DNA from: Girardinichthys multiradiatus
Taxonomy: Eukaryota > Chordata > Actinopteri > Cyprinodontiformes > Goodeidae
NCBI RefSeq assembly: GCF_021462225.1
Contig: NC_061816.1
Span: 3,939,249-4,003,248 of the forward strand
Length of the DNA stretch: 64,000 nucleotides
Direction: 5' to 3'
Shown: piece after piece, positions 47,401-58,699 of the stretch
Numbering within the stretch: position 1 is the stretch's first letter
Layout: every line of letters starts with the position of its first letter
Position numbers and translations under genes: made by a program
Notes under the pieces: model-generated
Seen by the model: only the letters and a program-made list of their open reading frames with translations
The model's database searches: none
What the model was told of the DNA's origin: nothing

Positions 47401-50400
47401 TTTAATGACTAATATTCTCTCCATCCATTTGTGCATGTGAGATGTAAACGGCATCAGTCTGTAATGGTTGGGGTTAATGTATCTTTTTCTGGCTTATTAA
47501 ATGGAAGAATTGTTGTCCTTTTCCATCTATTCAGAATTGTACCTTCTCTCCAAATGTAACAAAATGTTTTAATACTAAATTTAATGTTACTTCAGGAAGC
47601 TTCTGGAACATGGCACAGCATAGATTGTCTTCCCCTGGAGCTGAATATCCTTATGTTTTATTATTGTTTTTAGCTCTTTCATATTTATATCTTCATTTAA
47701 TGTTGACATAGAGCTTCTTTCTTCCTTCCTACATCACTAAATTCTTAGATTTTTGGTCTTTCTGCTCTCTGTGTATATTTCTGAGATGTTCCAAACTGTG
47801 TACTGCAGCAAACGCCTCACTCAGAACATCAGCCTTATCTTTATTAAACACAATTATTTACTGATCTCTAACCAGAGCTGGAATTTTAGCTGCATTTCCC
47901 ATGCATTGTCCTAAACATTGACCAGATATTTTGTGGTTTTATTTCTGATCCTATGGAGGAACAATAACCTCTTGTTTTATGTTTTGCATTTTTGATAATC
48001 TTACGAGCCTCTGCACTTTTCCTTTTGTAGTCTATAAGGTTTTGTCCTGTCATATTTTTCTATAATGTTTTAAATGCTTTATTGTGCTCTCTAACCTGTC
48101 TGCTACATTCCTCATTCCACCATGGTACCACTTTAGCACTTCCTTTTCTTGTAACTGTTGAATACTAAGCTCTGCAGCATTTAATGGATGCTCTGTTACC
48201 TGTTTAGTGAATACTTCTGTTTTCCTTTAATGTTACCAAGTGACTTGTCTTTTCACTGATTGTTTGAACATTTTGCCAGTTAGCTTTATTAAAGCACCAT
48301 ATTGTTAATATGAATTCTCCTTGTCTAAATATACTGTCATTAATTATTATGTTTACTGGAAAGTCATCACTCTCTAATGTAGTCTCTCCCCTCACATGAA
48401 CTTACAATAGTCAGATACTAATGTAGGATCAAGGCATGAAACTGTACCTTTGTTTATATTCATTCTTGTTCCCTGACCATCATTAAGGCAGACCAATGAT
48501 CTTTCATCCATCATTTCTTTTCTTCAATTACTCTGCCATTATCACATGGACATTCTGCTTGTATTCAGGTATAAAACAAGGCTGTATTTGTTCATAACCA
48601 CATTAATAATGTCCTGACCTCAGAGTTTTCAGTTTGCAGTGTGGACTCTTCAGTCCAGAAGACAGCAGCTCCACTCCAGAATCCTGCAGCTTGTTGTTAC
48701 TCAGGTCCATCTCTCTCAGATTAGAGGACGGGGAGCTGAGAACTGAGACCAAAACTTTACAGCTTCTCTTTGAGAGGTTACAGTTCTTCAATCTGAAGAG
48801 AGAGAGATCAAAATGAATAGGAACAATTCTGATGGAATAAAACTAAATGAAAACATCTTAAAGTGTTAAACAAGACAGATGAAACTACTTCATGAAATAA
48901 GAACTAAAAAGCAATGCAATGAAGGACAAAACCTTAAAACTTAAAATTGTCCCCTTTGATAAAAGTCAGGGGTTTGCAAGATAAAACATAGAAAAAGACA
49001 AAAAAATATAAATAAATGAATGAATAAACAGACTATATCTATTTTAAGTCTGGGGAAGTTATGTGTTAAAAGTGAAAAATTAATATTTAAACTGAACTAT
49101 ATTGTTCCACTTTTGAGAGGAAATATTTGGTACCAGATTCTGTGTCAGTCAGGTCTTGTGGAATAAAAAATGTTAGTTTCTAAAGCACCTTGACAAGTGT
49201 TTCTTTTTATTAACACACATTTGAGAGAAGTAACAGTCAAACATTATCACTTATACTTTCTAATAAATCCTTAGTTGTTGAGCAGAACATCCAGGATAAT
49301 ACAGGTCCTTCTCAAAATATTAGCATATTGTGATAAAGTTAATTATTTTCCATAATGTCATGATGAAAATTTAACATTCATATATTTTAGATTCGTTGCA
49401 CACTAACTGAAATATTTCAGGTCTTTTATTGTCTTAATACGGATGATTTTGGCATACAGCTCATGAAAACCCAAAATTCCTATCTCACAAAATTAGCATA
49501 TTTCATCTGACCAATAAAAGAAAAGTGTTTTTAATACAAAAAATGTCAACCTTAAAATAATCATGTACAGTTATGCACTCAATACTTGGTCGGGAATCCT
49601 TTGGCAGAAATGACTGCTTCAATGCGGCGTGGCATGGAGGCAATCAGCCTGTGGCACTGCTGAGGTCTTATGGAGGCCCAGGATGCTTCGATAGCAGCCT
49701 TTAGTTCATCCAGAGTGTTGGGTCTTGAGTCTCTCAACGTTCTCTTCACAATATCCCACAGATTCTCTATGGGGTTCAGGTCAGCAGAGTTGGCAGGCTA
49801 ATTGAACACAGTGATACCATGGTCAGTAAACCATTTACCAGTGGTTTTGGCACTGTGAGAAGGTGCCAGGTCGTGCTGAAAAATTAAATCTTCATCTCCA
49901 TAAAGCTTTTCAGCAGATGGAAGCATGAAGTGCTCCAAAATCTCCTGATAGCTAGCTGCATTGACCCTGCCCTTGATAAAACACAGTGGACCAACACCAG
50001 CAGCTGACACGGCACCCCAGACCATCACTGACTGTGGGTACTTGACACTGGACATCTGGCATTTTGGCATTTCCTTCTCCCCAGTCTTCCTCCAGACTCT
50101 AGCACCTTGATTTCCGAATGACATGCAGAATTTGCTTTCATCTGAAAAAAGTACTTTGGACCACTGAGCAACAGTCCAGTGCTGCTTCTCTGTAGCCCAG
50201 GTCAGGCGCTTCTGCCGCTGTTTCTGGTTCAAAAGTGGCTTGACCTGGGGAATGCGGCACCTGTAGCCCATTTCCTGCACACGCCTGTGCACGGTGGCTC
50301 TGGATGTTTCTACTCCAGACTCAGTCCACTGCTTCCTCAGGTCCCCCAAGGTCTGGAATCGGCCCTTCTCCACAATCTTCTTCAGGGTCCGGTCACCTCT

Positions 50401-53400
50401 TCTCGTTGTGCAGCGTTTTCTGCCACACTTTTTCCTTCCCACAGACTTCCCACTGAGGTGCCTTGATACAGCACTCTGGGAACAGCCTATTCGTTCAGAA
50501 ATTTCTTTCTGTGTCTTACCCTCTTGCTTGAGGGTGTCAATAGTGGCCTTCTGGACAGCAGTCAGGTCGGCAGTCTTACCCATGATTGGGGTTTTGAGTG
50601 ATGAACCAGGCTGGGAGTTTTAAAGGCCTCAGGAATCTTTTGCAGGTGTTTAGAGTTAACTCGTTGATTCAGATGATTAGGTTCATACCTCGTTTAGAGA
50701 CCCTTTTAATGATATGCTAATTTTGTGAGATAGGAATTTTGGGTTTTCATGAGCTGTATGCCAAAATCATCCATATTAAGACAATAAAAGACCTGAAATA
50801 TTTCAGTTAGTGTGCAATGAATCTAAAATATATGAATGTTACATTTTCATCATGACATTATGGAAAATAATGAACTTTATCACAATATGCTAATATTTTG
50901 AGAAGGACCTGTAGTCACTCTTTCCTAGTTTTAGCTCCTGGTGTCAAAACCCAGATTCTGTTAGAACTTACAGAACTTTGTTTGACGTTTTGACCACTGG
51001 CAGCAGCCTGAGAAGAGCCTCCTCTGAAGCAGAGTATTTCTCCAGGTCAAACACATCCAGATCTTCTCCTGATGACAGTAAGATGAAGACCAAAGCTGAC
51101 CACTGAGCAGGAGACAGTTTATCTGTGGAGAGACTTCCTGAACTCAGAGACTGTTGGATCTCCTGGACCAGAGAACAATCATTCAGTTCATTCAGACAGT
51201 GGAACAGATTGATGCTTTTCTCTGCAGACAGGTTCTGTTTGATCTTCTTCATGATGTACTGAACTGTTCCCTCATTGGTCTGTGAGCTACTTCCTGTCTT
51301 TGTTAGCAGACCTTGCAGGAGAATCTGATTGGTCTCCACTGAGAGACCCAGGAGGAAGCGGAGGAACAAGTCAAGATGTCCATTTGGACTCTGTAAGGCC
51401 TTGTCCACAGCTCTCTGATGGAGACTCTTTGGATTTTGTTTGTTAAATAATTTGGACCCAACAGAAATATTTTGCTCCATATCCATCAAATTGATACCAT
51501 CCTTGATGAAGGTCCGATGGACATGAAGAGCAGCCAGAAACTCCTGAACACTCAGATGGATGAAGCAGAACACCTTGTCCTGGTACAGCCCTCTCTCCTC
51601 TCTAAAGATCTGTGTGAACACTCCTGAGTACACTGAGGCTGCTCTGATGTCGAATCCACACTCTGTCATGTCTGATTCATAGAAGATCAGGTTTCCTTTC
51701 TGCAGCTGATCAAAAGCCAGTTTTCCCAGAGACTCAATCATCTTCCTGCTTTCTGGACTCCAGTGTGGATATATCTCAGATCCTCCATCATACTTGACCT
51801 TCTTCACTTTTGTCTGAACCACCAGGAAGTGGATGTACATCTCAGTAAGGGTGCTGGGCAGCTCTCCTCCCTCTCTAGTCTCCAACACATCCTCCAGAAC
51901 CGTAGCAGTGATCCAGCAGAAGACTGGGATGTGGCACATGATGTGGAGGCTTCTTGATGTCTTCATGTGGGAGATGATCCTGCTGGCCTGCTTCTCATCT
52001 CTGAATCTCTTCCTGAAGTACTCCTCCTTCTGGGGGTCAGTGAACCCTCTGACCTCTGTTACCATGCCAACACACTCAGGAGGGATCTGATTGGCTGCTG
52101 CAGGTCGTGTGGTTATCCAGAGGAGAGCAGAGGGAAGCAGTTTCCCCCTGATGAGGTTTGTCAGCAGAACATCCACTGAGGTGGATTCTGTAACATCAGT
52201 CAGGATCTCCTTGTTGTGGAAGTCCAGAGGAAGTCGACTCTCATCCAGACCATCAAAGATGAACAGAACCTGGAAGTGTTCAAAGCTGCAGATTTCTTTG
52301 GTTTCAGTAAAGAAGTGATGAACAAGGTCCACCAAGCTGAACTTTTTCTCTTTCAGCACATTCAGCTCTCTGAAGGTGAATGGAAATATGAACTGGATGT
52401 TCTGGTGGTCTTTGTCTTCAGCCCAGTCCAGAGTGAACTTCTGGGTTAAGACTGTTTTCCCAATGCCAGCCACTCCCTTTGTCATCACTGTTCTGATTGG
52501 TTGATCTCTTCCAGGTGGGACTTTAAAGATGTCTTCTTGTCTGATGGTTGTTTCTGGTCTGTGTGGTTTCCTGGATGCTGTTTCAATCTGTCTGACCTCA
52601 TGTTCATCATTGACCTCTCCAGTCCCTCCCTCTGTGATGTAGAGCTCTGTGTAGATCTGGTTCAGAAGGGTTGGACTTCCTGCTTTAGCAGTCCCCTCAA
52701 ACACACACTGGAACCTCTTCTTCAGACCAGATTTAAGTTTACATTGAAATACTGAGGGAAAACGCCCTGAAGGAAGACAAAAATATTATTAGCAATTAAA
52801 TTGATTCCTCTAAATAGAGAATTTGATATCTGTTTTTCTCCTCTTGAAACTGAAATAAATTCAGCATTTATCTTCCAGCTTTAATCTGTAGAGAAATCTT
52901 CTTACTGCGCTGCAGACGTTCAGCCAGCTCCTTCTGCTTTATCTTCTTCAGGAAGTTCAGTGTGATCTTCACAAAAGCCTCTCTGCTGCTCCTCCTCTGC
53001 TCTTCATCCTCACTTTCCAACGCCTCTTTATCCTCCCAATGACTCTCTAAGCCTTCTGGATTATCTGGACTCAGAACCTTCTGGATCTTCTTCAGCTCGT
53101 TCTTCACAAAAGTAACAATGTTGTCCTCCAGCAGCTGGAACAGAACAATATATGAAGGACACATCAGACTGAGATCATAGAGCCAAACATCAGGTCCATG
53201 TTGGACAGACTGACAGTCCTCTGGTCTACAAAGTGCAGCATGGAGATGACTGTGAACAGAACCGATGGAGAAGTAGTTGTTGTACATGTACAGACCATAA
53301 ATATGGAGTCCAGCTGTGTTTGATGCTGCTGGGAAGACAGACAACTGGGAACCTCTGAGTTCTGCTGGTCCACTCTGTGGAAGAACCAGGAAGCATTAGC

Positions 53401-56400
53401 TCACATTCTGTAGAACAACAAACAGACAAAGACGAAGGTCCATGTGGTGTCCTGCTCCAAAAGCTACGTGTCTTTTCCCATTCAGGGACAGCTGTCCCCA
53501 GAGGAGAAGTTCCTACCTGAGCAGAGTCTGAGTTGTCATGGTAACTGTGTTGAAACATGGCTGATTTCTCAGAGCTCTAAAAGCTCAGTTGTTCCACTTG
53601 CTGATTACAAGAACTTTAAACTGAACATCCAGAGGAACATGAACATTTATTTTGTTTTTGCTCCATATCTTCACCACCAGTAAAAAACTTGCCTTAAACA
53701 TTTGTGCATTTCTATTTATTTACAGTCTCACACTTAAACCTACGAGTTAAATATGATCAGATAAAAAAGGTTGGTTGTTAATTTGGTCATTTATCTTGTA
53801 TTATCTGCCCTCCTTTAGTTCTTCCCTTTTAAAAGTCGTCTGATTCAACATATGAATTAAAACTGATGGAGAAAAACATCAGAAGCACAAATTCAGGAAC
53901 AAAACAATCCACTAGAGTCTGAACTGGGAACACACTTATTTTGTCATTGATTATTTCTTTAAAATGGTGAACCTGAATTATGTCTTCAGCTGGAATCATC
54001 CTGACCCCTGCTGGACCAACAGGTGAACTACAGACACTTAGAAACACCTCCAACAATGTTTACCCTGAACTCACTGGAGACTGAATTTGTGGAAAAGCTG
54101 CCAGCAAAAACAAACTGTTTCATAAATAGGAATAAAAATGTGGAAAAATGTGGAATCAAAACATTTCAAACTGAATCAGTTCAGTTTCATACAGTTAAAA
54201 CATTTAGACAGAGCTCACCTCTTTGCAGCTGAAGGTTGATCTGATTTAAAATGAATAATAAGATCCTTTGAATCATCGCTCTTTAAGGACACACAGCTGG
54301 GTTCTGGTTCTGGTTTGAGGGTCTGTTGGATCCTGAAGGAAAAACACTGAATTCAAACTTAGTCTAATAATGTATTTAAAGTTAAACCCTGAAGCTCAGA
54401 ACTCTAAAGTGTCTCACAGTGGCTCTTGTTTGAAGAGGATCCAAATATTCCTGGTTTCACTGTAAACCGTATATTAATGATGGATTAATAATTAGCACTG
54501 ATGATCATTAATAAGGGATGATGTTTTGGTTTGGTAGCAGGAACTGAACAATAATCAGAAAGTTTTTCTGTAGAACAGTGTTTGATGTGTTCTGATCTTC
54601 TATCCTGACAAACTTTCTTCCTTTGGATCAGAGTCAGAACTGCTGATGGAGAAACAAGTTCATTTATCTTCTTGTCGTTTGTTTTACTTGTTCTAGTCTT
54701 AAACTGATGATGGAACCCCTTTAGAGCAGCAGCTTTATTCTCAGCTCATCATTTCTGAGCTTCTGGAAAGCTTTTTATGGTCATACAGGCCATGGTGGTG
54801 CATTCAAGGACCTTTCATAAATCAAGTAATCCACACTAAATGTCCTCTAAAACATTGATCTTGTTCTCATCATCAGACTTCATCACAGCAGCACGTAGAT
54901 GATCTTGTATTGTTGATGACATTTAGTGGCTGCTGAAGGAGACTGTGGAGCAGTTTGCTGATAATAAGACTGATGATCATTTTGAATGAACACAAATGTA
55001 CTTTAGAAGCTGTTGATTTCACTGATGTTTGCAGATAACAGTGAGAGATCATGTTTTCCATCAGATTTAGTTTGGATTATTTAGTTGACATCTAATCCTT
55101 GAATCAGCATCATGACTTGCCTACAGGTCCTTCTCAAAATATTAGCATATTGTGATAAAGTTAATTATTTTCCATAATGTCATGATGAAAATTTAACATT
55201 CATATATTTTAGATTCATTGCACACTAACTGAAATATTTCAGGTCTTTTATTGTCTTAATACGGATGATTTTGGCATACAGCTCATGAAAACCCAAAATT
55301 CCTATCTCACAAAATTAGCATATTTCATCCGACCAATAAAAGAAAAGTATTTTTAATACAAACAACGTCAACCTTCAAATAATCATGTACAGTTATGCAC
55401 TCAATACTTGGTCGGGAATCCTTTTGCAGAAATGACTGCTTCAATGCGGCGTGGCATGGAGGCAATCAGCCTGTGGCACTGCTGAGGTCTTATGGAGGCC
55501 CAGGATGCTTCAATAGCAGCCTTTAGCTCATCCAGAGTGTTGGGTCTTGAGTCTCTCAACGTTCTCTTCACAATATCCCACAGATTCTCTATGTGGTTCA
55601 GGTCAGGAGAGTTGGCAGGCCAATTGAGCACAGTGATACCATGGTCAGTAAACCATTTACCAGTGGTTTTGGCACTGTGAGCAGGTGCCAGGTCGTGCTG
55701 AAAAACGAAATCTTCATCTCCATAAAGCTTTTCAGCAGATGGAAGCATGAAGTGCTCCAAAATCTCCTGATAGCTAGCTGCATTGACCCTGCCCTTGATA
55801 AAACACAGTGGACCAACACCAGCAGCTGACACGGCATCCCAGACCATCACTGACTGTGGGTACTTGACACTGGACTTCTGGCATTTTGGCATTTCCTTCT
55901 CCCCAGTCTTCCTCCAGACTCTGGCACCTTGATTTCCGAATGACATGCAGAATTTGCTTTCATCCGAAAAAAGTACTTTGGACCACTGAGCAACAGTCCA
56001 GTGCTGCTTCTCTGTAGCCCAGGTCTGGGGAATGCGGCACCTGTAGCCCATTTCCTGCACACGCCTGTGCACGGTGGCTCTGGATGTTTCTAGTCCAGAC
56101 TCAGTCCACTGCTTCCACAGGTCCCCCAAGGTCTGGAATCAGCCCTTCTCCAAAATCTTCCTCAGGGTCCGGTCACCTCTTCTCGTTGTGCAGCGTTTTC
56201 TGTCACACTTTTTCCTTCCCACAGACTTCCCACTGAGGTGCCTTGATACAGCACTCTGGGAACAGCCTATTCGTTCAGAAATGTCTTTCTGTGTCTTACC
56301 CTCTTGCTTGAGGGTGTCAATAGTGGCCTTCTGGACAGCAGTCAGGTCGGCAGTCTTACCCATGATTGGGGTTTTGAGTGATGAATCAGGCTGGGAGTTT

Positions 56401-57282
56401 TAAAGGCCTCAGGAATCTTTTGCAGGTGTTTAGAGTTAACTTGTTGATTCAGATGATTAGGTTCAGAGCTCGTTTAGAGACCCTTTTAATAATATGCTAA
56501 TTTTGTGAGATAGGAATTTTGGGTTTTCATGAGCTGTATGCCAAAATCATCCGTATTAAGACAATAAAAGACCTGAAATATTTCAGTTAGTGTGCAATGA
56601 ATCTAAAATATATGAATGTTAAATTTTCATCATGACATTATGGAAAATAATGTACTTTATCACAATATGCTAATATTTTGAGAAGGACCTGTACATGTGC
56701 AGTCACCTTAAGCTCTGCAGAAGCACCAACTCTGATGAACTAATGTGACACAAGGTGATACAGAATGATTCAACTGGATGGAAGAACAACTGATTTTAGC
56801 TCCAATATCATCTAACAAGATCATTTCATATCATCACAATAATACAATGGTTTGATTATTTCCATGATTTAGCATCCATCACACACTGCTTCACATGTGA
56901 ACACAGACATGTGTGAGAAAGAGTTGTGTTCTCATTAATATGTTGGAATTAAGTTAGTTTCAACTAATTAGTTTGAACATTTAGAAACAGCTCACCTGTT
57001 TACAGCTGAATGTTGAGCTGATTTAAAATCAATACCCATATCCTTTGACCTGTTGCTCTTTAAGGACACACAGCTGGGTCCAGGTCCAGGTTCTGGTTCT
57101 GATCGTTTCCTGTGAATAAAGATGGTTTGGTGATGTGAGAGCTGAGCTCTGACATGGAGAAGAGTCCTGGACAGTTAGAGATGGTGATCTGACCTCTGAA
57201 CTTTGCTCTGGTCCTCATGTTCTCCACACAGAGTGGTTTTAGAGGGAGGGACTCTGTCCTCTCTGTCCTCACACTGATCCAT
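40932..57282 (-). CDS. Fish NLR receptor (NLR-C type), FISNA-NACHT-LRR-B30.2
   Basis: Likely a cytosolic innate immune sensor of the teleost NLR-C group. Exons, 5' to 3' on the minus strand: 57282-57194, 57109-56996, 54332-54219, 53374-53296, 53134-52906, 52766-50972, 48792-48619, 43284-43123, 41653-41610, 41461-40932. Each has AG/GT borders, and the phases join without a break into 3330 nt (1109 aa). Starting at MDQCEDRED, it has two 38-residue repeat exons, a helical linker, FISNA, NACHT with Walker A GVAGIGKT (about 306-313) and Walker [11 protein letters not shown] (about 375-384), two LRR exons and PRY-SPRY. Only two LRR exons is few for the family; others may have been missed in the large intron or lost. 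No PYD or CARD is seen. Introns carry Tc1 and LINE insertions, none in exons. The gene looks intact; transcription is untested. Confidence 0.85.
41610..41653 (-). CDS. NLR exon 9: 44-bp linker exon
   Basis: Encodes [14 protein letters not shown] between acceptor CCTTTCAG and donor GTAAGT; this short exon precedes B30.2 in fish NLR-C genes. Its phase joins exons 8 and 10 exactly. Confidence 0.8.
43123..43284 (-). CDS. NLR exon 8: shortened LRR exon
   Basis: 162 bp, 12 shorter than exon 7 but still in frame: [44 protein letters not shown]. Acceptor GTCTCTCAG, donor GTGAAG. The four-codon loss is in the last repeat. Confidence 0.8.
43427..43998. other. Possible solo LTR in an NLR intron
   Basis: Begins TGTTACGACCCCTGCAGG, a start seen in fish gypsy LTRs. 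The right end (GTGACACCA) is only a guess and no target duplication is visible. Reported as unassigned repeat-like sequence. Confidence 0.2.
44000..45540. other. Intron sequence without recognised gene
   Basis: Part of NLR intron 7. Contains a fragment of a common repeat (CATGTGTCAAACTCAAGGTC, about 44216) and otherwise nothing supported. I looked for extra LRR exons here and found none. Confidence 0.4.
45545..46165 (+). mobile_element. Endogenous retrovirus integrase remnant
   Basis: Plus-strand frames show [16 protein letters not shown] (start of integrase after RNase H), [26 protein letters not shown] around the second catalytic Asp, and [20 protein letters not shown] at the integrase end. 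Stops (for example before RRIYSDNG) and frameshifts show it is dead. It resembles pol of fish epsilon-/gamma-like retroviruses; no LTR or env adjoins it. It lies inside NLR intron 7, opposite to the gene. Confidence 0.75.
46295..46339. repeat. Perfect 20-bp inverted repeat with 5-nt loop
   Basis: CTCTGTCTAAATGGCTACAA (46295-46314), loop AGGGG, then the exact reverse complement (46320-46339). The pairing has no mismatch, unlike the decayed sequence around it. Confidence 0.9.
46430..48230 (-). mobile_element. I-clade LINE, reverse transcriptase part
   Basis: Read on the minus strand from about 48120 down: [15 protein letters not shown] and [16 protein letters not shown] (pre-RT), then [36 protein letters not shown] and [14 protein letters not shown] (RT core, QGS box). 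At about 46500-46630 comes [16 protein letters not shown] with [11 protein letters not shown]. Many stops. It covers the domain missing from the piece at 34.7-36.3 kb. Confidence 0.75.
48619..48792 (-). CDS. NLR exon 7: leucine-rich repeat exon
   Basis: A 174-bp exon, the usual LRR exon length in fish NLRs: [18 protein letters not shown], then [19 protein letters not shown] and [10 protein letters not shown]. Acceptor CTCTTCAG, donor GTCAGG; phase matches its neighbours. It forms part of the ligand-sensing horseshoe. Confidence 0.85.
49302..50911 (-). mobile_element. Tc1 element, copy C (longest form)
   Basis: Same family as A, B and D; TA at 49300-49301 and 50912-50913; 1610 bp, exactly 42 bp longer than A and D because it keeps the segment [14 protein letters not shown] in the transposase. 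It sits in NLR intron 6, same strand as the gene. Confidence 0.95.
49584..50583 (-). pseudogene. Tc1 transposase, copy C
   Basis: Starts with an intact ATG ([20 protein letters not shown]) and has the complete HTH region and both Asp residues. A TGG-to-TAG change after HGITVFN stops it at 49798, before the catalytic Glu; beyond, [12 protein letters not shown] (P to A) continues to the normal end. Inactive as it stands. Confidence 0.9.
50972..52766 (-). CDS. NLR exon 6: FISNA-NACHT exon
   Basis: A 1795-bp exon from acceptor CTTCCTTCAG to donor GTAAGT. FISNA starts with [14 protein letters not shown] and [20 protein letters not shown] follows with Walker [17 protein letters not shown] and FPFTFRELN, Walker B FDGLDE, and sensor-region [13 protein letters not shown]. 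The exon ends with the winged-helix/HD2 part ([41 protein letters not shown]). No stop or frameshift. The NACHT would bind ATP and drive oligomerisation. Confidence 0.9.
52906..53374 (-). CDS. NLR exons 4 and 5: linker before FISNA
   Basis: Exon 4 (53296-53374) encodes [20 protein letters not shown] and LDSIFM. Exon 5 (52906-53134) encodes [20 protein letters not shown] and an acidic then helical segment ([20 protein letters not shown]). This segment is standard in fish NLR-C proteins ahead of FISNA. Splice sites and phases are good. Confidence 0.8.
54219..54332 (-). CDS. NLR exon 3: second copy of the 38-residue peptide
   Basis: 114 bp, same length and phase as exon 2, encoding [18 protein letters not shown] and [12 protein letters not shown]. 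It is a tandem exon duplication; such N-terminal repeats vary in number among fish NLR-C genes. Tc1 copy D lies in the intron between the two copies. Confidence 0.8.
55124..56691 (-). mobile_element. Tc1 element, copy D (full length, inactive)
   Basis: TA at 55122-55123 and 56692-56693; 1568 bp, same length and same 42-bp deletion as copy A. It lies in NLR intron 2 between the two duplicated peptide exons. Confidence 0.95.
55401..56363 (-). pseudogene. Tc1 transposase, copy D
   Basis: The ATG is intact at 56363, but a CGA-to-TGA change after KILEKG stops it at about 56139; the frame then reopens to the normal end. The 14 residues before TWATEKQ are missing. [10 protein letters not shown] is intact; the catalytic Glu context is [10 protein letters not shown] (P to H). 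Confidence 0.9.
56996..57282 (-). CDS. NLR exons 1 and 2: start and first peptide repeat
   Basis: Exon 1 (57194-57282) begins with ATG in the context CAGCATGG and reads [20 protein letters not shown], the characteristic opening of fish NLR-C proteins; the donor is GTCAGA. Exon 2 (56996-57109, 114 bp) encodes [20 protein letters not shown] and [12 protein letters not shown]. Its acceptor is TTATTCACAG and its donor GTGAGC. This ATG is in frame with all later exons. Confidence 0.8.
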
Positions 57283-57719
57283 GCTGCTCAGTTCACATCA
57301 GCTCACACACATGGAGCTGCAGCCAAGAACACACATGATGAAGATACATTTTCATTCACTGATTGACTTTAACTAGAAGCTTCGGTTCCTTCAGTCACTC
57401 AGTTTAACACATGGAAACATTTCAGCTGATAGACGATGCAGCAGAGGATCATCTTCACACCATCAGACTGATCATTACTGATTCACTTTCAGAGGACATT
57501 AGAACAGAAATTAACACAAACACTGAGATATAAATCTCACCAGGTGGGAGAACGATTGTTCAGTGAATAAAAATAAGTAGTTGTTGTCCCTCTGATTTAC
57601 TTTTATACAGTTAAATCAAATAATGTACAAAGCTAGAAGTAACACCTCAGTGATGTCCAGTATTTTACGGTTATGACAAGGAGGGTCCATACAGTCTGGG
57701 GGGATAAAACACATTAAAG

Positions 57720-58690
57720 TACAACAGTGATTCACAACATAAACATGGTTGTGAAGTTTGTAGACGACACCACTGTGGTGGGTCTCATATCTAACAGTGA
57801 TGTTAGACAGGAGGTCCTCAGTCTGACTCAGTGGTGCTCCAGCAAAACCAAGGAAGTCATAGTGGATTACAGGAGGTCCAGGAGGACTGAACACGCTCCT
57901 CTCTACATACAAAGGGAGGTGGTGGAGTGTGTGGACAGCATAAAGTTCCTGGAAATTCACATTTCTTGTGACCTCTCCTGGATTGAGAACACCTCCCACC
58001 TGGTAAAGAAGGTCCAACAACGGCTCTTCTTTGTCAGGAAGCTGAAACGGACTGGACTCTCTACTCAGCTGCTCACAAACCTTTACAGGACCACAGCTGA
58101 AAGCATCCTGTGCCTCAGTGTGATGGTGTGATATGGGAACTGCATGGCACAGGAGAGAAAGGGCTGAGCACGAGTGGTGAGGACAGCACAGGGGATTGTG
58201 GGATGTTGTCTACCGGATCTGGACTCAATTTATGCAGCACGAGTCCAGAAAAGAGCCAGACACATTGCTAGAGACCACACCCACCCAGGCAATGTACTGT
58301 TTGTCCCACTTCCTTCAGGAAAACGATTCAGGAACATCACAGCAAGAACAAATAGACTCAGAAATAGTTTATTTGATGAAGCAGTGAAGGTAATTGTCCA
58401 CCTGCAGGCAGACATTAAACATCCCTGCTGACAATGAAACAAACCACCAGCCCATCTTAGACTGTTTCAGCACAAGCTACACTTCATGTAAATACTAAAT
58501 ACTACATGCCACATTCAATGCACATATGTTCACTTTTTCTATAAGTGTTTTCTGAAAGTGTTGTTTAATTTCTGGTTAAATTCTGCAAGTGTTTTTAATT
58601 ATGTCTGTGAAATTCATGTGAGTCTGTGGAGCCGAGCCTCAACAAAATGTCATTATGGTGAAATAATGAGAATAAAGAATCATGAATCTC
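57720..58690 (+). mobile_element. LINE (L2/Rex1-like) 3' end
   Basis: Begins within the RT: FVDDTTVVGLISNSD (YADD box as FVDD), LTQWCSSK, KEVIVDYRR, FLEIHISCDLSW, QQRLFFVRKLKRTGLS. From 58174 comes RTAQGIVGCCLPDLDSIY and the terminal HPGNVLFVPLPSGKRFR. It ends with the 3' tail GAGCCTCAACAAAATG...GAATCTTGAATC. 5' truncated and with one frameshift near 58130. It lies upstream of the NLR first exon, opposite strand. Confidence 0.85.
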
Positions 58691-58699
58691 TTGAATCTT

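Noticed and set aside
57060..57272. 70-codon frame ([12 protein letters not shown]...) across NLR exons 1 and 2
   Set aside because: It reads through an intron in another frame; the ATG at 57282 with splicing gives the known NLR-C opening and keeps phase with all later exons.
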